Below, piece after piece: positions 9,310-16,965 of a stretch of DNA of 64,000 nt. Below the pieces are notes generated by a model. That model was given only the letters and a program-made list of their open reading frames with translations. It was not told where the DNA came from and ran no database searches. Within the stretch, counting starts at the first letter, position 1; each line of letters begins with the position of its first letter. Source of the stretch: Mesorhizobium carmichaelinearum (lineage in GTDB: Bacteria; Pseudomonadota; Alphaproteobacteria; Rhizobiales; Rhizobiaceae); NCBI RefSeq assembly GCF_900199455.1, contig NZ_FZQR01000006.1:186001-250000 (forward strand). The letters run 5' to 3'. The position numbers and the translations under genes were made by a program.

Positions 9310-9969
9310 CTACCGTTTACCGGAAAGCGTCTTCTCGACGTAGCGCGCAAAATCCTCGACATCTTCCGCCGGAGGCTCCTGGCCGGTGAAGCTGCGCAGA
9401 TAGGAGGCGACCTGGGCCAGGCGGGTGCTCATCGGTTCGTTGAGCTCGAGCGAGTAATAGCCGATCTGCATGAAATAGAGCACGCGGGCGCGCACGAACG
9501 CATCTTCGTCCTCATAGCCATGGCGCTTGAACATGTCGCGTATGGCATTGACGCGCTCTTCGTCGGCCTCGTCGAGTGCGCGCCGGATGGCGGGCGAGCG
9601 GCGGGCCCAGGCCCTGATCGCGAAATCCAGCCGCGGATCGAACAGCTTCTCGTCGACCCAGCATTCGAAAATACTCATCACGCCGCGGATGACGGTCGCG
9701 GAAGGCCGGCTGGCGCGCTCGACGATGAATTTTGTGTTGGTCTGCCGCCAGTGATCCAGCAACTGGTCGAGCAGATCCTGCCGGCTCTTGAAATACCAGT
9801 AGAAGCTGGAGCGCGAGACATCGAGCTGCTGGCCAAGCGTCAGCACGCGGACGCGTTCGACGCCATCCGAGATCAGTGTTTCAAGCGCCAGCTTCAGCCA
9901 GTCTTCACGCGTGGCCTTGATGTTGCCGGTGGCGCCGGCGCGCTGGGTCGTCGTTTCGAGAGCTGCCAT
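9310..9969 (-). CDS. TetR family regulator, probable repressor of the dimethylglycine/sarcosine operon
   Basis: The 219-residue protein has an N-terminal TetR helix-turn-helix: helices around residues 22-60 with LTLGQQLDVSRSSFYWYFKSRQDLLDQLL, the recognition helix being VSRSSFYWYF. The C-terminal ligand domain is rich in aromatic residues (YFMQIGYYSLEL). It lies 139 bp upstream of, and on the same strand as, the flavoprotein-sox operon. The ATG at MAALETT was preferred over an upstream GTG (9987) because it lies 43 bp from a predicted operator, the same spacing as before the target gene. Autoregulation and control of the sox operon by a methylated amine are inferred from these two sites. Confidence 0.85.
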   Translation of the reverse strand: MAALETTTQRAGATGNIKATREDWLKLALETLISDGVERVRVLTLGQQLDVSRSSFYWYFKSRQDLLDQLLDHWRQTNTKFIVERASRPSATVIRGVMSIFECWVDEKLFDPRLDFAIRAWARRSPAIRRALDEADEERVNAIRDMFKRHGYEDEDAFVRARVLYFMQIGYYSLELNEPMSTRLAQVASYLRSFTGQEPPAEDVEDFARYVEKTLSGKR

Positions 9970-10011
9970 CGGCACGACGCATGACACGCCGCATCGGGCA
10001 AATCAAGGATA

Positions 10012-10028
10012 TGGACACTGCTGTACAG
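10012..10028 (+). promoter_or_regulatory. Predicted autoregulatory operator of the TetR gene
   Basis: The plus strand reads TGGACACTGCTGTACAG. It matches the operator-like site before the sox operon in the pattern T-R-GACAC-N3-TGTACA. It is 43 bp upstream of the TetR ATG and could also affect the divergent aldehyde dehydrogenase gene 216 bp away. Both the sequence match and the equal distance to the two start codons support one DNA-binding protein acting at both places. Confidence 0.6.
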
Positions 10029-10174
10029 GGCAATTCACCCGAGCCTGCGAGGCGCTCTGCGGATATTAGCCGGGTTGGCTGCCGATGGGGCTCTGCCGGC
10101 ATCGTCCTGTTGGTGTAACGGCTCGCCTGGGGATTTTTGTCGCGGCTGTTCGGCCAGTGCGTGCTTTCCCGCAA

Positions 10175-10211
10175 GGCATTTGTCTGGCAAATACCTATTC
10201 AGACAGATGCC
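10175..10211 (+). promoter_or_regulatory. 37-bp dyad in the aldehyde dehydrogenase leader
   Basis: The arms GGCATTTGTCTG and CAGACAGATGCC match at 11 of 12 positions and are separated by 13 bases. The element ends 33 bp before the ATG of the aldehyde dehydrogenase gene. It could be an operator for a dimeric regulator or a leader hairpin. It shares only the short AGACA with the nearby TetR-type sites, so a different regulator is possible. There is no T-run after it, so it is not a standard terminator. Confidence 0.5.
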
Positions 10212-10244
10212 GCCGCGCGGCCAACCAGCAGGAAAGACTAGGAC

Positions 10245-11684
10245 ATGGCGCAGTTTCGAAAGAACCTCATCGATGGCGAGTGGGTCGGCGACGCCGGCTC
10301 TCGCAACATCAACCCCTCGGACACCGGCGATGTCGTCGGTGAATATGCCTCGGCCGGTGTCGAACAAGCCAAGCAGGCCATCGCGGCGGCAAAGGCGGCG
10401 TTTCCCGCGTGGTCGCGCTCCGGTCCGCTGGCGCGCCATGCGGTGCTGAAGAAGGCGTCCGACGAGATCATGGCGCGCAAGGACGAGATCGGCCGCAATC
10501 TGGCGCGTGAGGAGGGCAAGACACTGGCCGAGGGTATCGGCGAGACCATTCGCGCCGCCCAGATATTCGATTTCTTCGCCGGCGAAACATTGCGGCTGTC
10601 AGGCGAGGTCGTGCCAAGCGTGCGGCCGGGCGTCGGCGTCGAGATCACCCGTGAAGCGGTCGGCGTGGTCGGCATCATCACGCCATGGAATTTCCCCATT
10701 GCCATTCCGGCCTGGAAGATCGCGCCGGCGCTGGCCCATGGCAACACCATCGTCTTCAAGCCGGCGGAGCTCGTTCCCGAGAGCGCCTGGTCGATCGTCG
10801 ACATCCTGCACCGCGCCGGCCTGCCCAAGGGCGTGCTCAACCTCGTCATGGGCAAGGGCTCGGTGGTTGGCCAGGCGATGCTCGACAGCCCCGATGTCAA
10901 CGCCATCACCTTCACCGGTTCGGTCGGCACGGGAAAACGCGTCGCCGCGGCAAGTGTCGAGCACATGCGCAAGTTCCAGCTCGAAATGGGCGGCAAGAAC
11001 CCGCTGGTCGTGCTCGACGACGCCGACCTTGCGGTCGCTGTCGATTGCGCGCTCAACGGCGCCTTCTTCTCCACAGGCCAGCGCTGCACCGCCTCATCCA
11101 GGCTGATCGTGACCGACGGCATCCACGACCGTTTTGTCGATGCGCTCAAGGAGCGGATGGGCAAGCTGGTGATCGGCGACGCGCTCGACGCGCAGACCCA
11201 GATCGGCCCGGTCGTCGATGCGACCCAGCTGAAGCAGGACGAGGACTATATCGCCATCGGCGTCAGGGAAGGCGCCACGCTCGCCTTCGGCGGCGAGCGG
11301 CTCGACCGCAAGACGCCCGGCTTCTACCTCAGCCCGGCCCTGCTGACCGAGGCCACCAACGCCATGCGCAGCTCGCGCGAGGAGATTTTCGGACCTGTCG
11401 CCAGCGTCATCCGCGTCAAGGACTACGACGAGGCGCTTGCCGTCGCCAACGACACGCCGTTCGGACTGACCTCGGGCATCTGCACCACGAGCCTCAAGCA
11501 TGCCACCCACTTCAAGCGCAATTCGGAGGCCGGCATGGTGATGGTCAACCTGCCGACGGCGGGTGTCGATTTCCATGTTCCCTTCGGCGGCCGCAAGGGC
11601 TCCAGCTATGGCCCGCGCGAACAGGGGCGCTATGCCATGGAGTTCTACACCACGGTGAAGACCGCCTATACATTCGCAGGCTGA
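10245..11684 (+). CDS. NAD(P)-dependent aldehyde dehydrogenase (2-oxoglutarate semialdehyde dehydrogenase-like)
   Basis: The 479-residue protein is a full-length aldehyde dehydrogenase. It shows ITPWNFPIAIPAWKIAPAL (cofactor and Asn site), FTGSVGTGKRV (Rossmann loop), the general base Glu247 in LEMGGKNP, the catalytic Cys281 in GQRCTASS, and EEIFGPV near residue 383. The sequence style resembles the alpha-ketoglutaric semialdehyde/aldose-pathway group (MAQFRKNLIDGEWV...NINPSDTGDVVGEYA). It is transcribed away from the TetR gene and followed 52 bp later by a DUF1349 gene. Such enzymes finish sugar-acid or hydroxyproline breakdown, but no other gene of those pathways is in view, so the substrate is open. 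Confidence 0.85.
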   Translation: MAQFRKNLIDGEWVGDAGSRNINPSDTGDVVGEYASAGVEQAKQAIAAAKAAFPAWSRSGPLARHAVLKKASDEIMARKDEIGRNLAREEGKTLAEGIGETIRAAQIFDFFAGETLRLSGEVVPSVRPGVGVEITREAVGVVGIITPWNFPIAIPAWKIAPALAHGNTIVFKPAELVPESAWSIVDILHRAGLPKGVLNLVMGKGSVVGQAMLDSPDVNAITFTGSVGTGKRVAAASVEHMRKFQLEMGGKNPLVVLDDADLAVAVDCALNGAFFSTGQRCTASSRLIVTDGIHDRFVDALKERMGKLVIGDALDAQTQIGPVVDATQLKQDEDYIAIGVREGATLAFGGERLDRKTPGFYLSPALLTEATNAMRSSREEIFGPVASVIRVKDYDEALAVANDTPFGLTSGICTTSLKHATHFKRNSEAGMVMVNLPTAGVDFHVPFGGRKGSSYGPREQGRYAMEFYTTVKTAYTFAG

Positions 11685-11736
11685 TCGGACGCCGGCGGAT
11701 CGGGCCGGCGAGCCGTTACGGAACCGGCCCGAGGCA

Positions 11737-12312
11737 ATGACATTGCAGGATCTGACCTGGCTCAACCCGCCACCGCATCACGCCATAAACGGCGATGCGG
11801 TGCGCGTGCGCACCGGCAAGGAGACCGATTTCTGGCGCGAGACCTTCTATGGTTTCTGGCGCGACAACGGCCACTTCCTGCATCGGCCGGTCGAAGGCGA
11901 TTTCACAGTCGAAGTCACCGTCAAGGGCGACTACAAGGTGCTTTATGACCAGGCTGGGCTGATGGTCCGGCTGAGCGAAACGCATTGGATCAAGGCCGGC
12001 ATCGAATACACCGACGGCCTTGCCTATTTCTCCGTCGTCGTCACCAACGACACCTCGGATTGGTCGCTGGTCGCTATTCATACCGGTCCGAACGGCGTGA
12101 AGATCCGCCTGACCCGCCACGGCGAAGCGATCCGCGTCCAGTATCTCGATGCTTCGGACGGCCATTGGAAGCCGGTGCGGCTCGCCTATTTCCCGATCTC
12201 GAAGACGGTCGATGTCGGCATGATGTGCTGTTCGCCGCAGCGCGAGGGTTTCGAGGTCACATTCTCCGGATTTTCGGTCGGCCCGCCGATTTCACGGGAG
12301 TTGCACGACTGA
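11737..12312 (+). CDS. DUF1349 domain protein
   Basis: The 191-residue protein matches the DUF1349 family, a beta-rich concanavalin-like fold related to carbohydrate-binding or regulator-of-carbohydrate proteins. Characteristic stretches are FWRETFYGFWRDNGHFLHRPVEGDFTVEVTVKGDYKVLYDQAGLMVR and WIKAGIEYTDGLAYFSVVVTNDTSDWS, read here as separate segments, with MMCCSPQREGFEVTFSGF near the end. No signal peptide is present, so it is cytoplasmic. It probably shares a transcript with the aldehyde dehydrogenase. A sugar-related role is suggested by fold only. Confidence 0.8.
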   Translation: MTLQDLTWLNPPPHHAINGDAVRVRTGKETDFWRETFYGFWRDNGHFLHRPVEGDFTVEVTVKGDYKVLYDQAGLMVRLSETHWIKAGIEYTDGLAYFSVVVTNDTSDWSLVAIHTGPNGVKIRLTRHGEAIRVQYLDASDGHWKPVRLAYFPISKTVDVGMMCCSPQREGFEVTFSGFSVGPPISRELHD

Positions 12313-12354
12313 CGCCTGGCGACGTCTGCGGCCGCAGGTCTATCTGGAGCCTCT

Positions 12355-12453
12355 TAGAGCGTTTCACCGTTTCATGGAAACGGCGAACCACTCTAACTCT
12401 CTTGACGCGATTCCAGACGGAAAACCGCTCACACTTTTCCTAGAATTGCTTTA
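12355..12453. repeat. Dispersed intergenic palindromic repeat (rhizobial type)
   Basis: This stretch of about 99 bp starts TAGAGCGTTTCACC and ends in TAGAATTGCTTTA. It contains a perfect hairpin, CCGTTTC-ATG-GAAACGG, at 12367-12383. Elements of this wording are common between genes of Mesorhizobium and relatives. It lies between the convergent ends of the DUF1349 gene and the GT gene and may act as a transcript end. Family membership is from memory of such sequences. Confidence 0.55.
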
Positions 12454-12479
12454 GGCAAGAACTTCGGCTGGCTGCCCCT

Positions 12480-14054
12480 TCACCAGGGCACGTGTAGTAT
12501 CTCCAGCTTCGGCAGGCCGACCGGCCGGATGCCGAGATCGTTGGCGAGCACGCCGAAGGCTTCGGTCTCGATCAGGTCGCGGTAGGGAATTTCGGGGAAC
12601 CGAAGGCCGCCGCGATGCAGGGCAGCATCCACCAGAAGCATGGTCCCACCGACCGCATCGAGGCCGATGATGTCGAGATGCCTGACATCACTGAGATGAT
12701 AGCGATATGGCGTCAGGATGGGAGGCTGGTGCAGACCGCCGCGTATCTCGCGGTAGTAGCGATAGTCCTTGGTCTGCCGCCGTATGATGAAGCTGTTGAG
12801 GTCGAAACTGCCGCCGCCGGCGATCTTCACGCAGTTGGGCACCGCGATGCGATGTCGCGTGGCGATCAGCCGGTTGAGGACATCGCCGGGAAAGCGCCAG
12901 ACGTCGATGTCGATCCACAACGCCCAGTCGTCGTCTTCCGTCAGCCCGTGATCGATCAGGTGATTTCGCACCTTGGCAATCGCGCCGCGCCGGGCTCGTT
13001 GCATCCTCGGCTTTGCCCGTTTCGCCCTGTCGAACCTGGTGCCGACCTGTTTCTGCAGCAGGACGACGTCACGATATTTGCCGGCTAATCGCGCGGTTGC
13101 GGCCTGCAGCCGTTCCCAGCTCCCGTCCAGGCTGTCGCCTTCACAGAAGACCAGCTTGATCCTGTCCTTGGGGTAGTCGAGCCCGTCCAGCGCATCGAGG
13201 AAGGGCTGGATGAGGTCGGCGGCATCGCGAAGCGGGACCAGGACGGCAATGTTGCGGCCTGAAGGCGGCGGCGCCGACAGGACGGCCTTATCGACGACGG
13301 CTTTCGCAACCGCCTCATCCAGATATGCGCCGCGCGTCAGGAGATAGCGGAGTCGGTAGGCTCGGTTGCGGAGCTTGGTCGTCCATGTCGGCGGCGGCTC
13401 CGGGATCCACCATGTGCCGGCCCAGTGATGGATCGAAAGTACTGTCGTATCGTCGCCGGCCTCACGCTCCGTGCTGCCGTCCGACGTCACCGGTGTGAAC
13501 AGGCCGGAAGGGTGAATGGCAAAGGCTGCCCGATCGCTGTAGCCGCGCTGCGCGGAGGTCAACAGGCAAGGACCGGTCGCGTCGAGCACGTCCTTGGCGT
13601 CAGCGAGCCCAGGCATCATGGACAGGAGATGCAACCAGAACGGATGCCTGGGCGGGCTCGCCATTGTCCCATTGAAGAGGAGGTAGGGCAGGCCACGAAA
13701 ATCCGCCTGGAGGGCTGCATGCGAAGCCGGCTCCTTGCACAGCACCACACGGGTCTCGTCCATGATCGGATCGAAGGGGGCGACGCATTCGCAGTCGATG
13801 TCGGCATAGACGCCGCCAAAATGATGCAAAAGCATATAGCGGGCAGCATCCGACCGCTTCACGCCATTCGTATAGCTGCAGAACATCGGCAGGAAATCAG
13901 GGTAGTGCCCGGCCACGAATTCGAGCAGCATCCGGTCGCTCCAGAGCATCACGGTCCAGTGCGGATTGTGCCGGTTCCAGCTGTCGGCATAGGCCTGGAA
14001 GCGCGCGGGAATGGTGTCGGACTTCCATGTCTGGTGCAGGATTGCTGGAATCAT
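12480..14054 (-). CDS. Two-domain glycosyltransferase (GT32-like plus Anp1/GT2-like)
   Basis: The 524-residue protein appears to be a fusion of two transferase domains. The first 230 residues look like GT32 (DXD sugar transferases of the Och1/capsular type): IPAILHQTWKSDTIP at the start and the metal-binding YADIDCE near residue 86. The second half, from NIAVLVPLRDAADLI near residue 270, resembles the Anp1/Van1 or GT2 type, with a second acidic motif WIDIDVWRFP near residue 385. The ATG overlaps the stop of the upstream glycosyltransferase as ATGA, so the two are co-translated. Both probably build a surface polysaccharide or glycolipid; donor and acceptor are unknown. Confidence 0.8.
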   Translation of the reverse strand: MIPAILHQTWKSDTIPARFQAYADSWNRHNPHWTVMLWSDRMLLEFVAGHYPDFLPMFCSYTNGVKRSDAARYMLLHHFGGVYADIDCECVAPFDPIMDETRVVLCKEPASHAALQADFRGLPYLLFNGTMASPPRHPFWLHLLSMMPGLADAKDVLDATGPCLLTSAQRGYSDRAAFAIHPSGLFTPVTSDGSTEREAGDDTTVLSIHHWAGTWWIPEPPPTWTTKLRNRAYRLRYLLTRGAYLDEAVAKAVVDKAVLSAPPPSGRNIAVLVPLRDAADLIQPFLDALDGLDYPKDRIKLVFCEGDSLDGSWERLQAATARLAGKYRDVVLLQKQVGTRFDRAKRAKPRMQRARRGAIAKVRNHLIDHGLTEDDDWALWIDIDVWRFPGDVLNRLIATRHRIAVPNCVKIAGGGSFDLNSFIIRRQTKDYRYYREIRGGLHQPPILTPYRYHLSDVRHLDIIGLDAVGGTMLLVDAALHRGGLRFPEIPYRDLIETEAFGVLANDLGIRPVGLPKLEILHVPW

Positions 14055-15343
14055 ACGGCGGCACCGTTTGGTCCAAGCCCGTCACGAACGGCGTCGTGGA
14101 TCGCTTGCGGGCCGAACCTTGCCCATACCGCCTGATACGCGCGAAGGCGTTGCCGCGCCCTGCGATCGGGGTCGAGACAGAGTCCGATGGCCATCTCGGC
14201 AAGCGTTTCGTCAGTGTCAGACAGCAGCAGCTCATCATTCTCGACCAGGTCCAGGCCTTCGGCCGCGATCGGCGTGGCGATCACCGGCACGCCCGTGGCC
14301 ATTGCTTCCAGGATCTTGATGCGTGTGCCGCCGCCCGCCGTCAGCGGGACGATGGTGAGATGCGCGCTGGACAAGAGCGGCGCGACATCGGCGGGATCTC
14401 CAATGAGCTCCACACCAGGCAATCTGGCCAGTGCCTGCACCTCCGGCCTCGGCGTGCGTCCGGCCAGGACAAGCCTGGCACCCGGCAGGGCGTTTCTGAT
14501 CCGGGGCAATATGACACTGGCCAATCGCTGCGCGGCATCGACGTTCGGCGGATAGGCGAGATGGCCGATGAACAGGATCACCGGAAAGCCGTTGCTAGTC
14601 GACGGCTCGGCAGGCAGCTGCCCGGAACCCTCGACGGCCTGCGGAATTCCGTTCGGAACGATGTCGATCGGGATCTTGTGCCGGGAAAGCATCATCAGCT
14701 TTTGGCGATCCAGTTTCGAGCAGACCCATACCTTGTCGACAAGGGACAGCGCTTTTCTTTCAAGGTACCGGACGCTGAATGCCGCCGCGGATCGCTTGGC
14801 ACTAAGACGCCTGATCTGTCCGGCCAGGTCGGACTCGACATTGTGCATGTCGAGAATGAGCTGCGCCGCCAGCGGCCGCAGCGGCCGCAGCAGCTTGAAC
14901 AGGCCGACGCCCTCGACAATGATGGTGTCAGGGCGGAATTCACGGGCGAGCGTCTCGAGCCGCGTCAGGGCGGAACGCGATATGCGACTCTCCGCCCTTG
15001 AACGCCACCAACCGATCGAGGCCGTGCGGGGCTCGCCCTCGATCGACAGGCCCTCGACGCGGATTAACGGACCGGGAGCGTTCATGGCTATCTTCGGCCG
15101 CACCGAAACCAGGCAGACCGGCCCGAACCTGGCGGCCGCTTCGGCGTTGCGGTAGTTTCTCAGATCCGAGCCCGAAGCTGCAGGAAAGGCCGGGTCGTGC
15201 GACACGATCAGCGTACGCTTCTGGGCCTGCACGGGGGCAACCGGTTGCGCGCCTGCGCCGTTCAACGCGGACGCCGGGGGCGTTGTGTCGGGCAGGGGGA
15301 CTGATTCAGATGGCATTGATAACAATTCCGTGACTACAAACAT
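14051..15343 (-). CDS. GT4-type glycosyltransferase
   Basis: The 430-residue protein has the GT-B fold of family GT4: an N-terminal domain starting LIVSHDPAFPAASGSDLRN, the linker VPNGIP near residue 230, VILFIGHLAYPPNVDAAQRL at the donor domain, and the GGGTRIKILEAMATGVPVIATPIAAEG nucleotide-sugar motif near residue 340 (given in parts). The ATG at 15343 was chosen because AAGGTGG lies five bases before it; a GTG three codons upstream and an ATG nine codons downstream are alternatives. It overlaps the next gene by ATGA. Together with that gene it looks like a small surface-glycan operon outside the exo locus. Confidence 0.85.
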   Translation of the reverse strand: MFVVTELLSMPSESVPLPDTTPPASALNGAGAQPVAPVQAQKRTLIVSHDPAFPAASGSDLRNYRNAEAAARFGPVCLVSVRPKIAMNAPGPLIRVEGLSIEGEPRTASIGWWRSRAESRISRSALTRLETLAREFRPDTIIVEGVGLFKLLRPLRPLAAQLILDMHNVESDLAGQIRRLSAKRSAAAFSVRYLERKALSLVDKVWVCSKLDRQKLMMLSRHKIPIDIVPNGIPQAVEGSGQLPAEPSTSNGFPVILFIGHLAYPPNVDAAQRLASVILPRIRNALPGARLVLAGRTPRPEVQALARLPGVELIGDPADVAPLLSSAHLTIVPLTAGGGTRIKILEAMATGVPVIATPIAAEGLDLVENDELLLSDTDETLAEMAIGLCLDPDRRARQRLRAYQAVWARFGPQAIHDAVRDGLGPNGAAV

Positions 15344-15432
15344 CGGAGCCACCTTGTTTAGCTGAACAAGGCTTTCGTCAAGCAGTGCCTATTTGAATAC
15401 TTCCGTCTCGAGCCCCAGGCGGGCCGCAAGGC

Positions 15433-16965
15433 TCATCGCCTGGACCAGGCCAGCCAGCGCGCCGCCAGACGCCTGCGCAAGGAGGTGAAACGGGTTCGCC
15501 TGTAGGCGTCACCCGCCATCTTGATGCCTTGCGCCTGTGTCGGGAAGGGATGGATGACATCGGCCAGGGCATGCAATCCCATGCCCGACCGGATGGCGAG
15601 CGTCACCGCATTGATCATCTCGCCGGCATGGCTGGCGACGACCGTCGCCCCAAGGATGCGGTCGGAACCCTCCCGGACATGGATCTTGACGAACCCCTCC
15701 TCCTCGCCGTCCATCACGGCGCGGGCGACATCATGCATCAGCACCGTATAGGTCTTGACCGGAATGCCGTTGCGGCGTGCCTCGATCGGATAGAGACCGA
15801 CATGGGCAATCTCCGGATCGGTATAGGTGCACCAGGGAACGACGAGTTCACTGAGCCTTTCGCGGCCGCGAAACAGGGCATTGCGCACGACAATGCGTGC
15901 CGTCGCCTCGGCGGTGTGAGTGAACTTGTATTCCAGGCACACATCGCCCGCCGCGTAGATGTGCGGATTTGTGGTTCTCAGATGATCGTCCACCTTGATG
16001 CCGTTGGCATCATACGCCACCCCAGCCTCTTCCAGGCCGAGACCTCTGACATTGGGCGAACGGCCGACGCCGGTGATGATCTCGTCGACGGAGATCGTCG
16101 TCGTGTCGCCGTCCCGCAAAAGGTCGGCGAGCTTCTTGCCGCCTTCCCTGCGCACCGCCACCACTTCGGTGTTCAGGCGCACTTCGACCCCCTCGCGCGC
16201 CAACGCGTCCGACAGGATCTGCGCGGCGTCACGTTCCTCGCCGGGCAGGAACATCGGATCGCTCTGCGCTAGGATCACCTTCGCGCCGAGCAGGCAAAAG
16301 GCCTGCGCCGTCTCGCAGCCGAGTGGCCCACCGCCGATGACCAGAAGCCGCTCAGGACATTGCTTGAGGTTGAACATGCTCTCATTGTCGAGATAGCCGG
16401 CCTCGGCAAGTCCCGGGATCGCCGGCCCGCTCGGATGCGCACCCGTCGTCACCAGGGCCTTCTTGAACCGAAGCGTCTTGCCGGCGACATCAACCGTGTC
16501 CGGTCCACCAAACCGCGCTTCGCCGAAATAGAGGTCGATGCCTTCTGAAGCGATCACAGCGGCCGAATCGACACGGCTGAGCCGCTGCCGGATCTGCCGC
16601 ATCCGCATCATGGCCCGCTCGAAGTCGACATGAAGACGCTCCGGCGTGTCGCCGCCGAAATTCTCGGCATCGCGCATGTCGGCATAGAGCCTGGCCGTGC
16701 GGATGATTGCCTTCGACGGGACGCCGCCGACATTGACGCAGGCGCCGCCGATCAGGCCGCGCTCGATCAGCGCAACTTTCGCGCCAAGGCTTGCGGCGTC
16801 ACGCGCCGCGGTCAACCCGGCCGGTCCGGCGCCGATGACGACAAGATTGTACTGGCCGTCGGGGGTCGGGTTCTTCCAGTGCGGCGGATGCGCGGCCCGG
16901 ATCAGGTCGACGTCGTTGCGGTCGACAGGGAAGGCGGCGGCCTTTGTCCGTTCACGCGACATCAT
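15433..16965 (-). CDS. Mercuric reductase/dihydrolipoamide dehydrogenase-like flavoprotein lacking a redox Cys
   Basis: The 510-residue protein belongs to the class I pyridine nucleotide-disulfide oxidoreductases. FAD loop: NLVVIGAGPAGLTAARDAAS near residue 40. NAD loop: LLVIGGGPLGCETAQ. Second FAD motif: PHIYAAGDV. The redox site, normally GGxCxNVGCxPSK, reads GGACVNVGGVPSK: Cys76 is kept but the second Cys is Gly81. At the C terminus the usual HPTxSE pair is HPFPTQAQ, so the Glu partner of the catalytic His is also changed. A normal disulfide-based reaction is therefore unlikely. Its start overlaps the end of the glucanase gene by 14 bp, so the two are co-transcribed. The true reaction is unknown. 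Confidence 0.85.
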   Translation of the reverse strand: MMSRERTKAAAFPVDRNDVDLIRAAHPPHWKNPTPDGQYNLVVIGAGPAGLTAARDAASLGAKVALIERGLIGGACVNVGGVPSKAIIRTARLYADMRDAENFGGDTPERLHVDFERAMMRMRQIRQRLSRVDSAAVIASEGIDLYFGEARFGGPDTVDVAGKTLRFKKALVTTGAHPSGPAIPGLAEAGYLDNESMFNLKQCPERLLVIGGGPLGCETAQAFCLLGAKVILAQSDPMFLPGEERDAAQILSDALAREGVEVRLNTEVVAVRREGGKKLADLLRDGDTTTISVDEIITGVGRSPNVRGLGLEEAGVAYDANGIKVDDHLRTTNPHIYAAGDVCLEYKFTHTAEATARIVVRNALFRGRERLSELVVPWCTYTDPEIAHVGLYPIEARRNGIPVKTYTVLMHDVARAVMDGEEEGFVKIHVREGSDRILGATVVASHAGEMINAVTLAIRSGMGLHALADVIHPFPTQAQGIKMAGDAYRRTRFTSLRRRLAARWLAWSRR

